Below are positions 49,261-60,700 of a stretch of 64,000 nucleotides of DNA, piece by piece. Below the pieces are notes generated by a model that had not been told where the DNA came from, searched no databases, and saw only the letters and a list, made by a program, of their open reading frames with translations. The stretch spans positions 1 to 64,000 of the forward strand of contig SEMN01000275.1 in NCBI GenBank assembly GCA_005408345.1, read 5' to 3'. Origin of the DNA: Macquaria australasica (Eukaryota > Chordata > Actinopteri > Centrarchiformes > Percichthyidae). Position numbers and translations under genes: made by a program. Every line of letters starts with the position of its first letter. Positions within the stretch are counted from its first letter, which is position 1.

Positions 49261-50907
49261 CCAGCCAGTGGAAAGTGCTACAGAGGACAAAAAGAAAGCA
49301 AAGGCAGAGAAGGTGAAGAAGTGTATTCGTACTGCAGCAGGGACCAGCTGGGAGGACCCCAGTCTGTTGGAGTGGGATCCAGGTACTATAGTTTATAACA
49401 AACTATGATATGCTTCTTGAATAAGAATCACAAATAATGACATTTCAGCATTCTGTCAGATAGTCTCACTGCCAAACACAAGGGCTGCTGAGTGTTTACT
49501 GAATTAGAAGAAAAATGTACAAAACGACATGGATAGTTTAAGTATCCATTGTCTGACTCTTAAACAGTGTTGTTAGCATGGGTGTGAATCCTGTTTTCTC
49601 TCCCTGCTGCAGATGATTTCCGTATATTCTGTGGTGATCTGGGAAATGAGGTCAATGACGACATACTGGCCAGAGCCTTCAGCAGATACCCGTCTTTCCT
49701 CAAAGCTAAGGTTGGGTTGTTTACCTCCTGTACTCCCTTTAAGACACTGACTTCAAAGAAAACGGTACAACCGTGGGCTTTTGTAGTTTTTGTCATCAGT
49801 TCCTGGAACATTTCCTCACCAGTCACATGAGTTATTGTAATTACAACATATAATAATGTAGTTATACCTCTTAATAATCAGATAGCCCATTAATGACATT
49901 TGCTGCTTCTGGGTCTCCATAGTATTTATTTATTTATTTTTATTGTATTTTATTATTGTATTTCTATATATGACACTTTTTCTGGCTGTTGTAACACTGA
50001 AAATTTCCCAGCTGTGGGACAATTAAAGGCTTATCTTATCTCTTATCTTATCCAGGCTAAGCTGAGACATTTAGTATCTGATCATTAGAGATAATTGCTA
50101 ATCATTCAGAAACAGGATATATAATGACCCTAAAATCTCTACAACCATGTGACAGCAGACGAGTGTCTGGGTCATGCTTCATTTGAGGATGTGTACGTTA
50201 GCCGCTTAATGTCCATCAGTGGACACTTGAGATCTGTCATGACAACCTGACATCATCCTGGAGACATATCCTGTCATACATGTCATCAACTAAAGATCTG
50301 CTTCATAGCTTTTTCCTGAGCTTTCAACCCCATCTCCCTGTCCACCTCAGCGCTCACTGAGCATTTAACAGCAGGTGTTATGTCTTGTCTCACTGGTTAA
50401 ACAGCTGTGTGTGGACATTAATCATCACAAGAACTTTCTTTTGTCTTCAGGTGGTGAGAGACAAACGCACTGGAAAGACCAAAGGCTATGGCTTTGTCAG
50501 CTTCAAGGATCCAAACGACTACGTCAGAGCTATGAGAGAGATGAACGGTCAGTCCCTGCACACACTGTCACTTACCTGCTTTGTCAACAGATACGGGGTT
50601 ACGTTTGTATGGATTTGTTACATCTTACACTTGGTGGTCCTTGATGTAGAAATGGAGCTGGTGATGTCCAACTTGGAACTGATAGTCTTTGATTCTTCCA
50701 CCCATCCTGTGTCCTTGTATTCATGTTTCTTTGAATCTAACACTGGCTGATAATGGCTGTCTTTGTGGATCCCTCCCTCTTTGTGTTTGTCCAGGGAAGT
50801 ATGTTGGCAGCCGTCCCATCAAACTGAGAAAGAGCATGTGGAAGGACCGCAACATTGAAGTGGTTCGCAAGAAACACAAAGAGAAGAAGAAACTGGGCCT
50901 CAGATAG
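43886..50907 (+). CDS. rbm42: RNA-binding motif protein 42, complete, 11 coding exons
   Basis: RBM42 is an RNA-binding protein with one C-terminal RRM, found in nucleus and cytoplasm and linked to hnRNP K and pre-mRNA handling. Coding exons: 43886-43941, 44947-45076, 45219-45288, 45997-46059, 46829-46986, 47184-47354, 47640-47774, 49265-49382, 49613-49710, 50451-50547, 50795-50907. All junctions are GT-AG and in phase; 1209 bases give 402 residues. The N-terminus MALKSGEERLKEMEAEMALF is followed by a Pro-rich middle (PPLPRPPPPPPMMLPP). An Ala/Glu helix (EELAARVAEQQAAVMAAG) and a Lys-rich segment come next. The RRM carries RNP2 (RIFCGDL) and RNP1 (KGYGFVSF). The end is the basic tail RKKHKEKKKLGLR. 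Introns carry a repeat tail and two small DNA elements. Exon 8 is preceded directly by a long (TG)n tract. An AATAAA lies about 130 bases after the stop. Confidence 0.97.
45428..45500 (-). repeat. LINE-like 3' tail repeat, short copy
   Basis: Minus-strand tail: aaaagtgccctgagataact, then the ggcgctatataaataaaact type end with GAATTGAATTG. It lies in rbm42 intron 3. Confidence 0.75.
45670..45828. mobile_element. short Tc1-derived element
   Basis: The left end (aagtattcagactcttg) and right end (gagctctgaatactt) are imperfect inverted repeats of a known fish Tc1-like terminal type. The central part (gccagagcgaacatctctgg and neighbours) resembles an internally deleted transposon. It is noncoding and lies in rbm42 intron 3. 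Confidence 0.55.
47868..48193. mobile_element. Tc1/mariner-type MITE
   Basis: The left end (tatggccaaaaatatgtgga) and right end (acatacttttggccatata) are inverted repeats of the TATGGCCAAAAGTATGTGGA type, a common fish MITE end. The 330 bp body is noncoding, although it creates overlapping open frames. It lies in rbm42 intron 7. Confidence 0.7.
49207..49259. repeat. (TG)26 microsatellite beside the rbm42 exon 8 acceptor
   Basis: The tract ends five bases before exon 8; only tccag separates them. It fully replaces the usual pyrimidine-rich tract of the 3' splice site. Confidence 0.95.
49925..50052 (+). repeat. LINE 3' tail with TCTTA repeats, second copy
   Basis: It shares atttctatatatgacacttt and a tgtgggacaat element plus cttatcttatctcttatctt with 23755-23915. 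It lies in rbm42 intron 9. Confidence 0.65.
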
Positions 50908-51034
50908 TATTTATGCAGCAAGTGGCGCTGTGTGTGTCGTGCTCCCCAGTGGACAGTCATGACTCCAATTTGTTACTGTCCAATCAGGAGATATGCCGAG
51001 ATTGTACAGGTGTTCATTCTTTTTTTCTTCCTCA

Positions 51035-51040
51035 AATAAA
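51035..51040 (+). promoter_or_regulatory. rbm42 polyadenylation signal
   Basis: AATAAA lies about 130 bases after the rbm42 stop, followed by a T-rich stretch suitable for cleavage and polyadenylation. Confidence 0.7.
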
Positions 51041-51224
51041 ACCATCATTTCTAAGTCTTTGATTCCAATCAATTCTTATTGGAACTGTTTCTTTGTCTGT
51101 AGTGCCTCCCTCAGGACAGCATTGAAAGCAGTTCAGTCCATTCAAGTCAATTTTATTTATGTTCCCAACCTTTTTGGCCTTACAGGTTACATGAGTGGTA
51201 CTTTTCTTGATCAGTATTTGAAAG

Positions 51225-51410
51225 ATATTTACATGCTGGTGCTATTATTGTTATTGGTCTTATTAGAATTACTATTATATTGCTAGTAGTATTATTTTTA
51301 TTAATATTAACATCAATTCCATTACCACTACTATTACTTTACATCTCTAAGTGGAACTGTTCTGTGTGGTCTAGACCTGCTCTATATGGAAAAAATAAAA
51401 CTCAACTGAA
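51225..51410 (+). repeat. partial copy of the TTGAATT-tailed repeat family
   Basis: The stretch with tattaacatcaattccatta, then tactttacatctctaagtgg and tctagacctgctctatatgg is the reverse complement of the centre of the block at 38440-39430. It ends near aaataaaactcaactgaaa, a worn tail. Confidence 0.6.
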
Positions 51411-52203
51411 AATATGAAGGGTTGGGAAGTCATAATTCCCAAAATCATAAATCTGCCTCAGAAGGCTTTATCTGTACAAAATACTTACCACTCCTGGATG
51501 CAGAATTCTATAAAAATCAGGTCATATGCTCATCAGTCAGTAATAAAGCCCTCATAAAGTCTTTGCCACAGAACAAACAGATGAAGCAAGAACGTGACAA
51601 ACAGCTTTTAGGTACAATAAGGCTTTTGTTAATGTGCAAGTCACATCAGCAGGAAATGGGATGCACTGGAAAGCAGTAATAATAATGTCAGCCTCTTTGA
51701 ACCAGATGAACCAGTGTGAAGTGGGGCTACCTTGAAATAAAAAAAGTTCTGGAGGAATATGGTGAGAACAGAAACTGGTGCCTGCACAATCTGGAGGCCA
51801 TGACACTCAGACACTGCATATGTTAAAACAACCTATTATACTATTTACACACTAATATTAATACAATATTCATTATACACAGCAGTACTGAAGGAAGAAA
51901 TAAGGACTTCACCATTCATTCAGAATGACCAGTCTTGACATTTCCAGGTAAGTAAGCAAGCTGTTCAAACCACTACAGCTGACCTGTGTAGCCTGCAGAG
52001 TGATGTTAGTGTCTGCACCTCTCCCCACAGGCTCATACCACAAGCCAAGATGTGTGTGCTTGTGTACACACTCACAGTATATAGATATAAAAATATCTAT
52101 CTATATATATATCTATATCTATATATATATATATCCATCTATATCTATATATATATATATATTATGGGTGGGTGGGGTATCTATATCTATATATATCTAT
52201 ATA
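51411..52203. other. intergenic between convergent rbm42 and ppox
   Basis: No gene or RNA recognised. A simple (ATCT/AT)n run fills about 52078-52205. The ppox 3' end lies to the right, on the opposite strand. Confidence 0.5.
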
Positions 52204-52395
52204 TCCATCCATCCATCCATTTTCTATACCGCTTATCCTCTTAGAGGGTCGCGGGGGGCTGGAGCCAATCCCAGCTGACATTGGGCGAGAGGCGGGGTAC
52301 ACCCAGGACTGGTCGCCAGTCAATCACAGGGCTGACACATAGAGACAGACAAACATTCACACTCACACAGTCACACCTACGGACAATTTAGAATC
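52204..52395 (-). repeat. teleost interspersed repeat with ATCC terminal units
   Basis: The text cattttctataccgcttatc, then gggtcgcggggggctggagc and acacctacggacaatttaga is a very common fish interspersed sequence. It carries an (ATCC)n run at its left end. Read on the minus strand, the end becomes (GGAT)n, which fits an RTE/Rex3-type LINE 3' tail; the clade is a guess. Confidence 0.55.
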
Positions 52396-52425
52396 ACCAA
52401 TTAACCTAGCATGTAATGATCATGT

Positions 52426-52584
<159 letters not shown>

Positions 52585-52650
52585 ACATCTATCTATATAT
52601 CAATAACTGATCCACTTGATGTTGTCATGTTCCAGTGTTGACCAGCTCCA

Positions 52651-54722
52651 TCAAACTCCAGTTCCCAACAACTCCTCTACAGCTGTCCGTCCACTAAAGA
52701 TGACATCGTTCACTGACACGCCATCATAGGAGGAACCAATCAGAGATAGCGAGAGATTCTTCTTCTTTATGAAGCCACGCATGGACTCTGAAAGGCAGAC
52801 AGACACACCTTAAATGTTTCACTACACCTTGTAAATGTAGCATTTTTAGATGTCATGTATAAGTCAATACTCACCTACTCTCCGAAAGTGTCCTTGATAA
52901 TACTGAGGTATACAGTCCTGACAAGAGGAACACATCAAAGAGTCCGTCACTAATACAACACAGCAACAATGTGGTCAGGATGCAGTATTAGTCTGTGGCC
53001 AGGAGACACAAATAACTGATATACAGTATTTATTAATAGATGACAAAGTTACGCCTACCAATTCAAAAATGAATGATAGTGAATAGTAACGTAACAGCCG
53101 AGAATTTGAAGTGCATTACTGACATGAATTAGTAACTGGTTTGGAGGACATTTATTCACACAGACAGTCCTGTCCTGTCCTACCTTCTGTAGAGCCACCC
53201 AACTCCAGCTGGGGGCCGTGGAGACTCCCAGGTGGCAGTGCACTGCCTCAGTGGCTCTTGCTAAAAGATGCTCCTCTTTTACTGCTTCTGGGGCCCCAAA
53301 CACTTCCTGGAACCAGGCCCCACCCATCATCACCTAGAAGACATGGTGATGACCTTAAGTCAGAGGTGTGGACTACAGCCTTATGACTGGAAAAAACACG
53401 GTTCCTCACTGCATAGCACTGCACAACTGCTCTGTCACTGTATATTGTTTCAAGCAGTGGCACTTTGCTTTAATCAATATTTTGATATGAACAATGGATC
53501 AAAAGATTAGGTGTAATATGAAATGTGTCTGTCTTTCAGCTCATTGTTTTGGTTTTCCTGTGTTGTGTCAAAGTCTGGTTCCCCATCACCTTAACCTGAA
53601 GCCAACACAGCCCCAACCAGATCTCTCTGTAATTCCTAAACATAACTTAACATTTACACAAGTTAAGCCCAAAACCCAAGCACGGAGGACGGTGCTACGG
53701 GAAACACTATTTGATAGGCTTGTTCTGGGAGATTGCTATGGTCTGCTCTTAGATCCACTAGCCATTGAGCATTGGTGTTATGTGATGCCTCCTTCTCCCA
53801 TATGCTCTTCCAGTATTGTTCAGTCTCAGCCCTGGACGGGTCTGTTCTTGTGTTATTGCCCTGCCACTGAGAGTACACTTTGGATGGTTCGGTGGAGAAC
53901 ATTCTGTTTATTCTCCAAGCTTCTGCTTCTCTGGTGTACCTCTTTAGGCGGGTGGCCAGGGCTGTGAGTCTTTGTTTGGCAGTCTTCAGGGCCTCAGGTA
54001 TGGGCAGCTTGTTGTACTTCTTAGGCAGCCCTTTCTTCATCACACCTTTCTGTAGTTCTGATAGCTGGCTCACTTCCCTCCGTGTTGCCTTAATCCTGGC
54101 CTCCAGCCTCCTTCTCCATGGAGGATACTGCTCCTTATGGCTCTTATTCATCTTGCCAAGCATCTCAAGGATCACTGTTGCTGTGGTGTATGTCAGCTTA
54201 TTGGTCTCAGTGATGGTCGCAGTAGGGATTGTCTGTAGTGCTGCGTTTATATCTTCTAGTAGTCTTTCAGAGGGTACTTCAGTTAGTCTTGCTAATCGGC
54301 CACGGGGGTTCCAGGTGTCCAGCTTGGTTATGATCTTCAATCTCAGGTCAGCAGCTCTTGCGTTAAGCCTCTCTGCAGGGCTCGTTATTGGGGCTTGGTA
54401 CCCAATCTCGGGTGGGGATGATGATGATGATGATGATGATGATATCTCCCCCCTGACCTGTCGTCCTGGCTCCCCCTTGCCATAGCGTTCTTGTTGTACC
54501 TCTTCAATCTCTAAATTGTGAGAGCAGCTTCTGCTTGCGAATGTTGGAACACTGAGCTACTAGTTGTTTCTTAGTTAGTGTAGATGTTGGGTTTCGAAGA
54601 ATCCATAGGTCCCACATCCTCTGCATATACCCCCGTTCACTGGGGTTACTTGTATAGTAGCATTCCAACAATTCCCAACTCTCTGCTCTTGTCCACGAAT
54701 GTCTTGCTCTTGTTCCAGTAGC

Positions 54723-54759
<37 letters not shown>

Positions 54760-57700
54760 TTTTTTTTAATAAATTGTACCTTTTTTATTATTATTTCTAT
54801 TTTATTTTATTTTTATTATTTTCTTTATTGTTGTTACTATTATTATTATTATTTTAATATCATTATTACTTGATGCTTTGGCAATAAAGCAAACTGAATT
54901 GAATTGAATTGAGAGAGAGAGAAACCAGTAAACGGTGTGTGTGTGTGTGTACCGTCAGTCTAGTAGTCTGTCCATTAGGTCTGTTGTGTTGAGGGAAGAC
55001 AACAGAGTCATAGACCACCCCTAGTACACCCCGATCCTCTGATGATGGAAGCAAGTGACCAAAACCCTGACAGCACACAGACACAGAGGTGGACGTATTA
55101 GTCTGAAAACATTATGACTTATTATCAGAGACAACATTATGTGCAATCGTTTGCCATGATGTTGGCACCTGAGGGGGGGTCAGTGGATCACCAGAGTTTG
55201 TTTTAAATACAGCTACCACTTTCAGATCCAATCATCTAATGGCCCCTCAAAGCCCCATTCAGAATCCAAAAATAAAGCGTTTGTGTTGTACTGTAATCCT
55301 CACCGTTACAGGCAGGACGGAACCCTCGTACTCTAGATTTACAACAGCAACTGTGACTGTGGAGATGTCCTGCAGCTGCTGGATGAGGGGCTGACAGGAG
55401 GAGGGCAGGGCTGAGGAGAGGGCTGGGGGGTGGGGGGGTGAGAAGTGACTTCATATAGGGCAGAGAGAGGTGTAATGGCAAGAAAAAATACTTTTGTTTT
55501 TCTTTGTTAGGATGAGCTCTAAAAAAGTTTGGTACTTCAGAAACCTGTATACAAAATAGTTTTAATTATTATTTTGTAAAATCAAGTTTAAGACATTTAG
55601 AATTTAAATGTTATGTTAAAATACTGATACTTGAGGCACATACTGAAGGATTGTAAACGTGTTATCAGAGGACACAGAGAAGAAGAAGTGTCTTCTGTTC
55701 CTGTCATATAAGACAACATTCCAGCCCTATTCTGTTAGCCACCACTTACCTTTAGCAGGCAGTGCAGAGATGATGTGATCAGCTGATACGACTCCATCCT
55801 CCAAATGGATCTACAAACCCACACATGTATCATGAAAGCAGCCAAATAAAACAAGAATATAAAAATCAAATAGTCAAGTATGTTTGGAAGCTCCACTCAG
55901 ACATGCTGACGTTTGGCAGCTATATCACATTGTCATTTGTCCTTGTGATTGTTTGCTGACCGTCAGGCAGGTCTTATCTAATATGAGCCTGTCAGAGGGC
56001 AGAGGGAGGAGGAGGAGGAGGAGGAGAAAGGAGACACTAACGTCAGAGAGTTACTGTGCTGCTGACAGCGAGGAAACCTTAAGCATTGGGTTTAGTTTCT
56101 GTCTGTGTTCATATATTAACCTAAATGAACTGAAACCAATGCCAAGCTGTGAGCCATCAGTGTATGGGTTGGTGACGGACCACAACACACTGGGCCGGTC
56201 CCCATCCATGTAGCTCCAGTGAGTCGACACTGCACGAGACTACTAAAGCACGACCGCATGAGAGGAGTTGAACTCACCGGAGTTCAGTTTCAGATCGTAT
56301 TTTTTCAGTTTCAGACTTTTGGCCTTGATCTGGTGTGGGGGGGGGGGGCGTGGCATCAACTGAGAGGGGCGGGAAATCATGAGTGACAGCATAACAAAGA
56401 AGGCTGAGGACCTTCCTCAGTCATGTTGCCTTCAAGAAACGTAGGTAGTGTGAGAAGTATGACTCAACACTTTATACACCATATACGCCACTGTTTAAGA
56501 CCGCACTTGGCAACAATCGCAAATCAATTAAATTATGCCAGATTGTGCAGTTCAACAGCCACACTTTAAGGTTTGACATTTCCCACTTCCACACAGCACA
56601 CAAGTAAGAAATGTTAGCTGTGTATTTTGAATAGATACTCTAGGAAATTATCCTAAATATTAAAATGGTCTTTTTTGTAACATAGGGACATGCATAAAGG
56701 GAAGAGACATCTTTAGTGGGAAATTTGCCAAAGATAAATGAATCAGGCTAGCATTAACTAGCTTTATGCTATTAGCTGGTGTTCATGAACTTTGCACTCC
56801 TTACAGTGTCCATGGTCCAGCTCAAGTTTTTGCCTTTCAAATGTATTGTTTCTTTTAACATCCGTGTTTACCAGAATGTTGACTATAATTCGACAGTGGC
56901 TGCAGCTGCACAGAGCCTTATAAATGTGCTCACACAGAAGTTAGCAGGCACAGGGCAGAAACATGAGCAAATCTGGCAAATTCCCCACTAAAGATGTCTC
57001 TTCCCTTTATGTATGTCCCTATGTTACAAAAATGACCATTTTAATATTTAGGATAATCTCCTAGAGTATCAGCTAACATTTCTTACTTGTGTGCTGGTGC
57101 CAGCAGGATGTCCTGACGGAGCAGACGTCATCGCTAGCGGATACTATGCTGTGTTCACAGTACTATGTGGAAGTGGGAAATGTCAAACCTTAAAGTGTGG
57201 CTGTTGAACTGCACAATCTGGCCTATTTTATTGCTTTTATGCTGTGATTGGTGCCAAGTACAGTCTAAAACAGCTTGCTAAAGGGAACTTTGTCACTGGC
57301 GTCAGTTTTTCCACTGCCAATCACGTGAATATGGTGTATAAAGTGTTGAGTCATACTTCTACACTACCTACGTTTCTTGAAGGCAACATGACTGAGGAAG
57401 GTCCTCAGCCTTCTTTGTTATGCTGTCACTCATGATTTCCCACCCCTCTCAGTTGATGCCACGCCCCCCACGCCAGATCAAGGCCAAAAGTCTGAAACTG
57501 AAAAAATACGATCTGAAAGTGAAAAAAAGATCTGAAACCGAAAAAATAAGATTTGAAACTGTAAAAAAGAAATAAGACCTGAAATATCAAAATATATATG
57601 AAAGTGAAAAATGAAAATAAATTATTTATTCAAAAGAATTCCAGAATTGAATCAAAATTATATTTAAACTGACAAAACGTTTCCTACACTTATTTTATTT

Positions 57701-60700
57701 TGAATAAATTGTTGTATTTTTCAAAGTTCAAGATCAAAACTTAACTTTCAGTTTCAGATATTCAATTACAATTTTTTTTTTTCAAATGATCAAAACTATT
57801 GACCCAGATCTAGCCCCATACAATAACAGAACAAAATCTTGCAGGTAATCAATGCGATCAGTCATCTTGCTCCTACTGTTTACTTCTGTTGTGCATTGTG
57901 CAACGCCCTCCATTGATGACTAATCCTTGATTACAATGGTTCCACTCAGAACTGGTGGAAACGCGGGCTGGTTTGCTAGATAGCACCAAGGTTCCAAGAA
58001 CCCTGAACGGAAGTGGTTCAAGAACCAGAGATGGTTTGGTGGAAAGAGGGCAGCAGTCAGAAGTGCCTGTTGGATCGTTGAAGGGCTTCGGAGTATAACT
58101 TGGCCCTAAGGCTCTGTGGTAATTAATTCCTCTAGATCCAACAACAAATCATTTCTCCAGTACTACCTTGACACACTGGATAAGTGAAAAGTTTGACCTG
58201 CTGGTGGCACTAGAGAAAAAGTCAAAGTCAACGCAAGTAAGATTCATCGTCTGTGGACCACAAATGTCTGTACAAAATATCATGGCAATCCATCACATAA
58301 TTGTCCAGACATTTCACTAAAGGTAAAGATAGTGTACATCATCCTCTGGGAAGAATGAGTCTTGGTACAATGTCTGGACTGACTAACCAACCAACACCGC
58401 CATCCCTAGAGCCAGGACGCTAGCATGGCTAAACATTGTAGAACTTGAAAGCTTACAGTAGAGTTATTAAAATGTATAATTTCTGTTATAACCATGTTCT
58501 GCAGACAGGGGTAAAAACACACCATGCTTATAGTCAAGTTCAGGGAAATGTAGTTTACAGTCTCCTCACTAACCTTCAAACCAGAGGCTGAAGGACTGAT
58601 GTGTTTAACAGCTGCCTCTCTGTGAAGCTGCACTCTCCCACTCTGTTGTAGGTACTCAGTGATGGATTCTGGGATGGACTCCACTCCCCTGCTCAGGGAC
58701 CACTGGGCCCACTTCTCTTTCATAGATCTCTGAGCCAGAGGGCCAGGGGGGACCACAGGACTGGGACCTGCAGGTTTTCACACATACAACTTTAGTCCCA
58801 TAATAGCACACAGATTATAGACAACATGAAACAACCATTAATTAATTGAGACAGTGAATACGAATATGTCAGTGGTATAAGGACTGACCCTGTCTGACAC
58901 AGCAAGTCAAAGTGCTTTACATAAGACAAAGAAATGCATTACAGCTACATTTAAAACTCAGTGAGGAGGAAACTAAAATAAAGCTCAATCAAATTAAAAA
59001 TATCAAATAAAACAGAGTAAAGGAACGCCGTTTCAGAGTAGATACAGTGCAGTCATAAACGGCCCCATGTTTAATAAGGGAAAGTACAGAAACTTAATCA
59101 GAGGCTCCAAAGTTTGTAATTGAGATTTGAAAGTGGCTACATGGAACATTTTAGATAAAACATTTTAGAAAGTTGATTCCATCAGTGTGCAGCATCGTGG
59201 CTGAATGCAGCTTCACTGTGTTCAGTTCTGACTCAGGAAGGTGACATCCACCCACAAAGCTCTGATTGTTTCTCCAACCGGGGAAACATCCATCAATGAG
59301 CACAACACCAGAACTATTTGAATCACTGAACAAATCAGAGAGGTCTGGAACCAGGCTAATGAATTATTGCATATCCTAGCATAATGCATTTTGGCCCTGC
59401 AGCAGCACTAGCAGCAGGTGTCTGGTGCAATGTATGGTGTCTGATGGTCTTTTTGTGAGGACAGACAATTGACCATTGTAGTAGTCCTGTCACTGCTGAA
59501 GTTAAGATCTGAGTCCAATAGATTACCATGATTTGGCCCTTAGTCTTTATAGCCCTGGAGTAGAGTGAGCCATAACTTTCAGTCTTTCCTCCTTGTTGCC
59601 AAATTCAATGATTTCTGTCTTGTTTAACTACTAAATACAGTACAATACAATAGATTAGAGTACAGTACAGTACCCATACATACTACTTTTGTGAAGCTCA
59701 CATTGTTTTCTTGAGACTTGATCAGAGAGGTGTGATTACTTATTTACTGGATGTTTTATGTTTTCATCAACTAAGGTCTGAAACATGGCCGTGTGGTTGA
59801 CTCACAGACACAACAGTCAGTTAGTACTCGGATGCATACGATGTGGGAAAGCTCATAAGTTTACTCCTTTTGGATTCCAGTTGCCTCCATCCTCTCTGGC
59901 ATATTGGATAGTTCTGCAATGGTGTTACTAAATGATGAATCAATCTTAACATGACAAGAGCTTCCTGGCAGAATTAGTTTCAGTGGACCTTTACCAAGTC
60001 TGGTAAATAACTCCTCTAATGTTTCCTGAGTAAACTGTCTCTTTAATCTGTTGTTGTACAGTCTGTAATGGTGGGCCGTGGACAACAAGGTCCTGTATAT
60101 TCAGCAACAGAAGACAAATGCTATGCATATAGTAAATCTGTGCACATGATACACTAAGCTTGGCAGCTATACCAGACTCCTCCTCCTTTTTATCATGTCT
60201 GAAACACCAATAACAATGATAATAATAATCTGATTATGCTTTCAGTGTTTTTTTTTCTATTTGATTAGTTTACTTATTTATTCTAAAATAAAAAGGGGTT
60301 TTGTTGTTATTTGGATATTGTAAAGACCCAGCTGTTGATATCATCTTGTCTGTTTTTGATGAGACTGTATGTGGGGATTTAATGATGGTTTCTATGTTTG
60401 GTCTCTTTTGCGTTATGTTCCTGTTGCCCCACAAAATGAAACATAGCAGTTGGTCAGTATGGTAACTGCTGGAGTGTACCTGAGCCTAGCAGCATGCCCA
60501 GTGTCAGGGAACCTCTGTGCTGCTCTGCGTTGTAGAGGAGAGGAAAACACGAACGCACACTCAAATTCCTGCAGTCGCCCGCAAACACACCACGACACAA
60601 ACTGTCCACAGCTATGTCTGCCAGCTACACACACACACACACAGAGAGAGAACATTTTAAAAACAGCAAGAAATTAAATATTTATGGTCACATTAGACAG

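Noticed and set aside
53880..54485. 201-codon plus-strand open frame
   Set aside because: It is antisense to the retrotransposon frame, which has recognisable composition and family resemblance.
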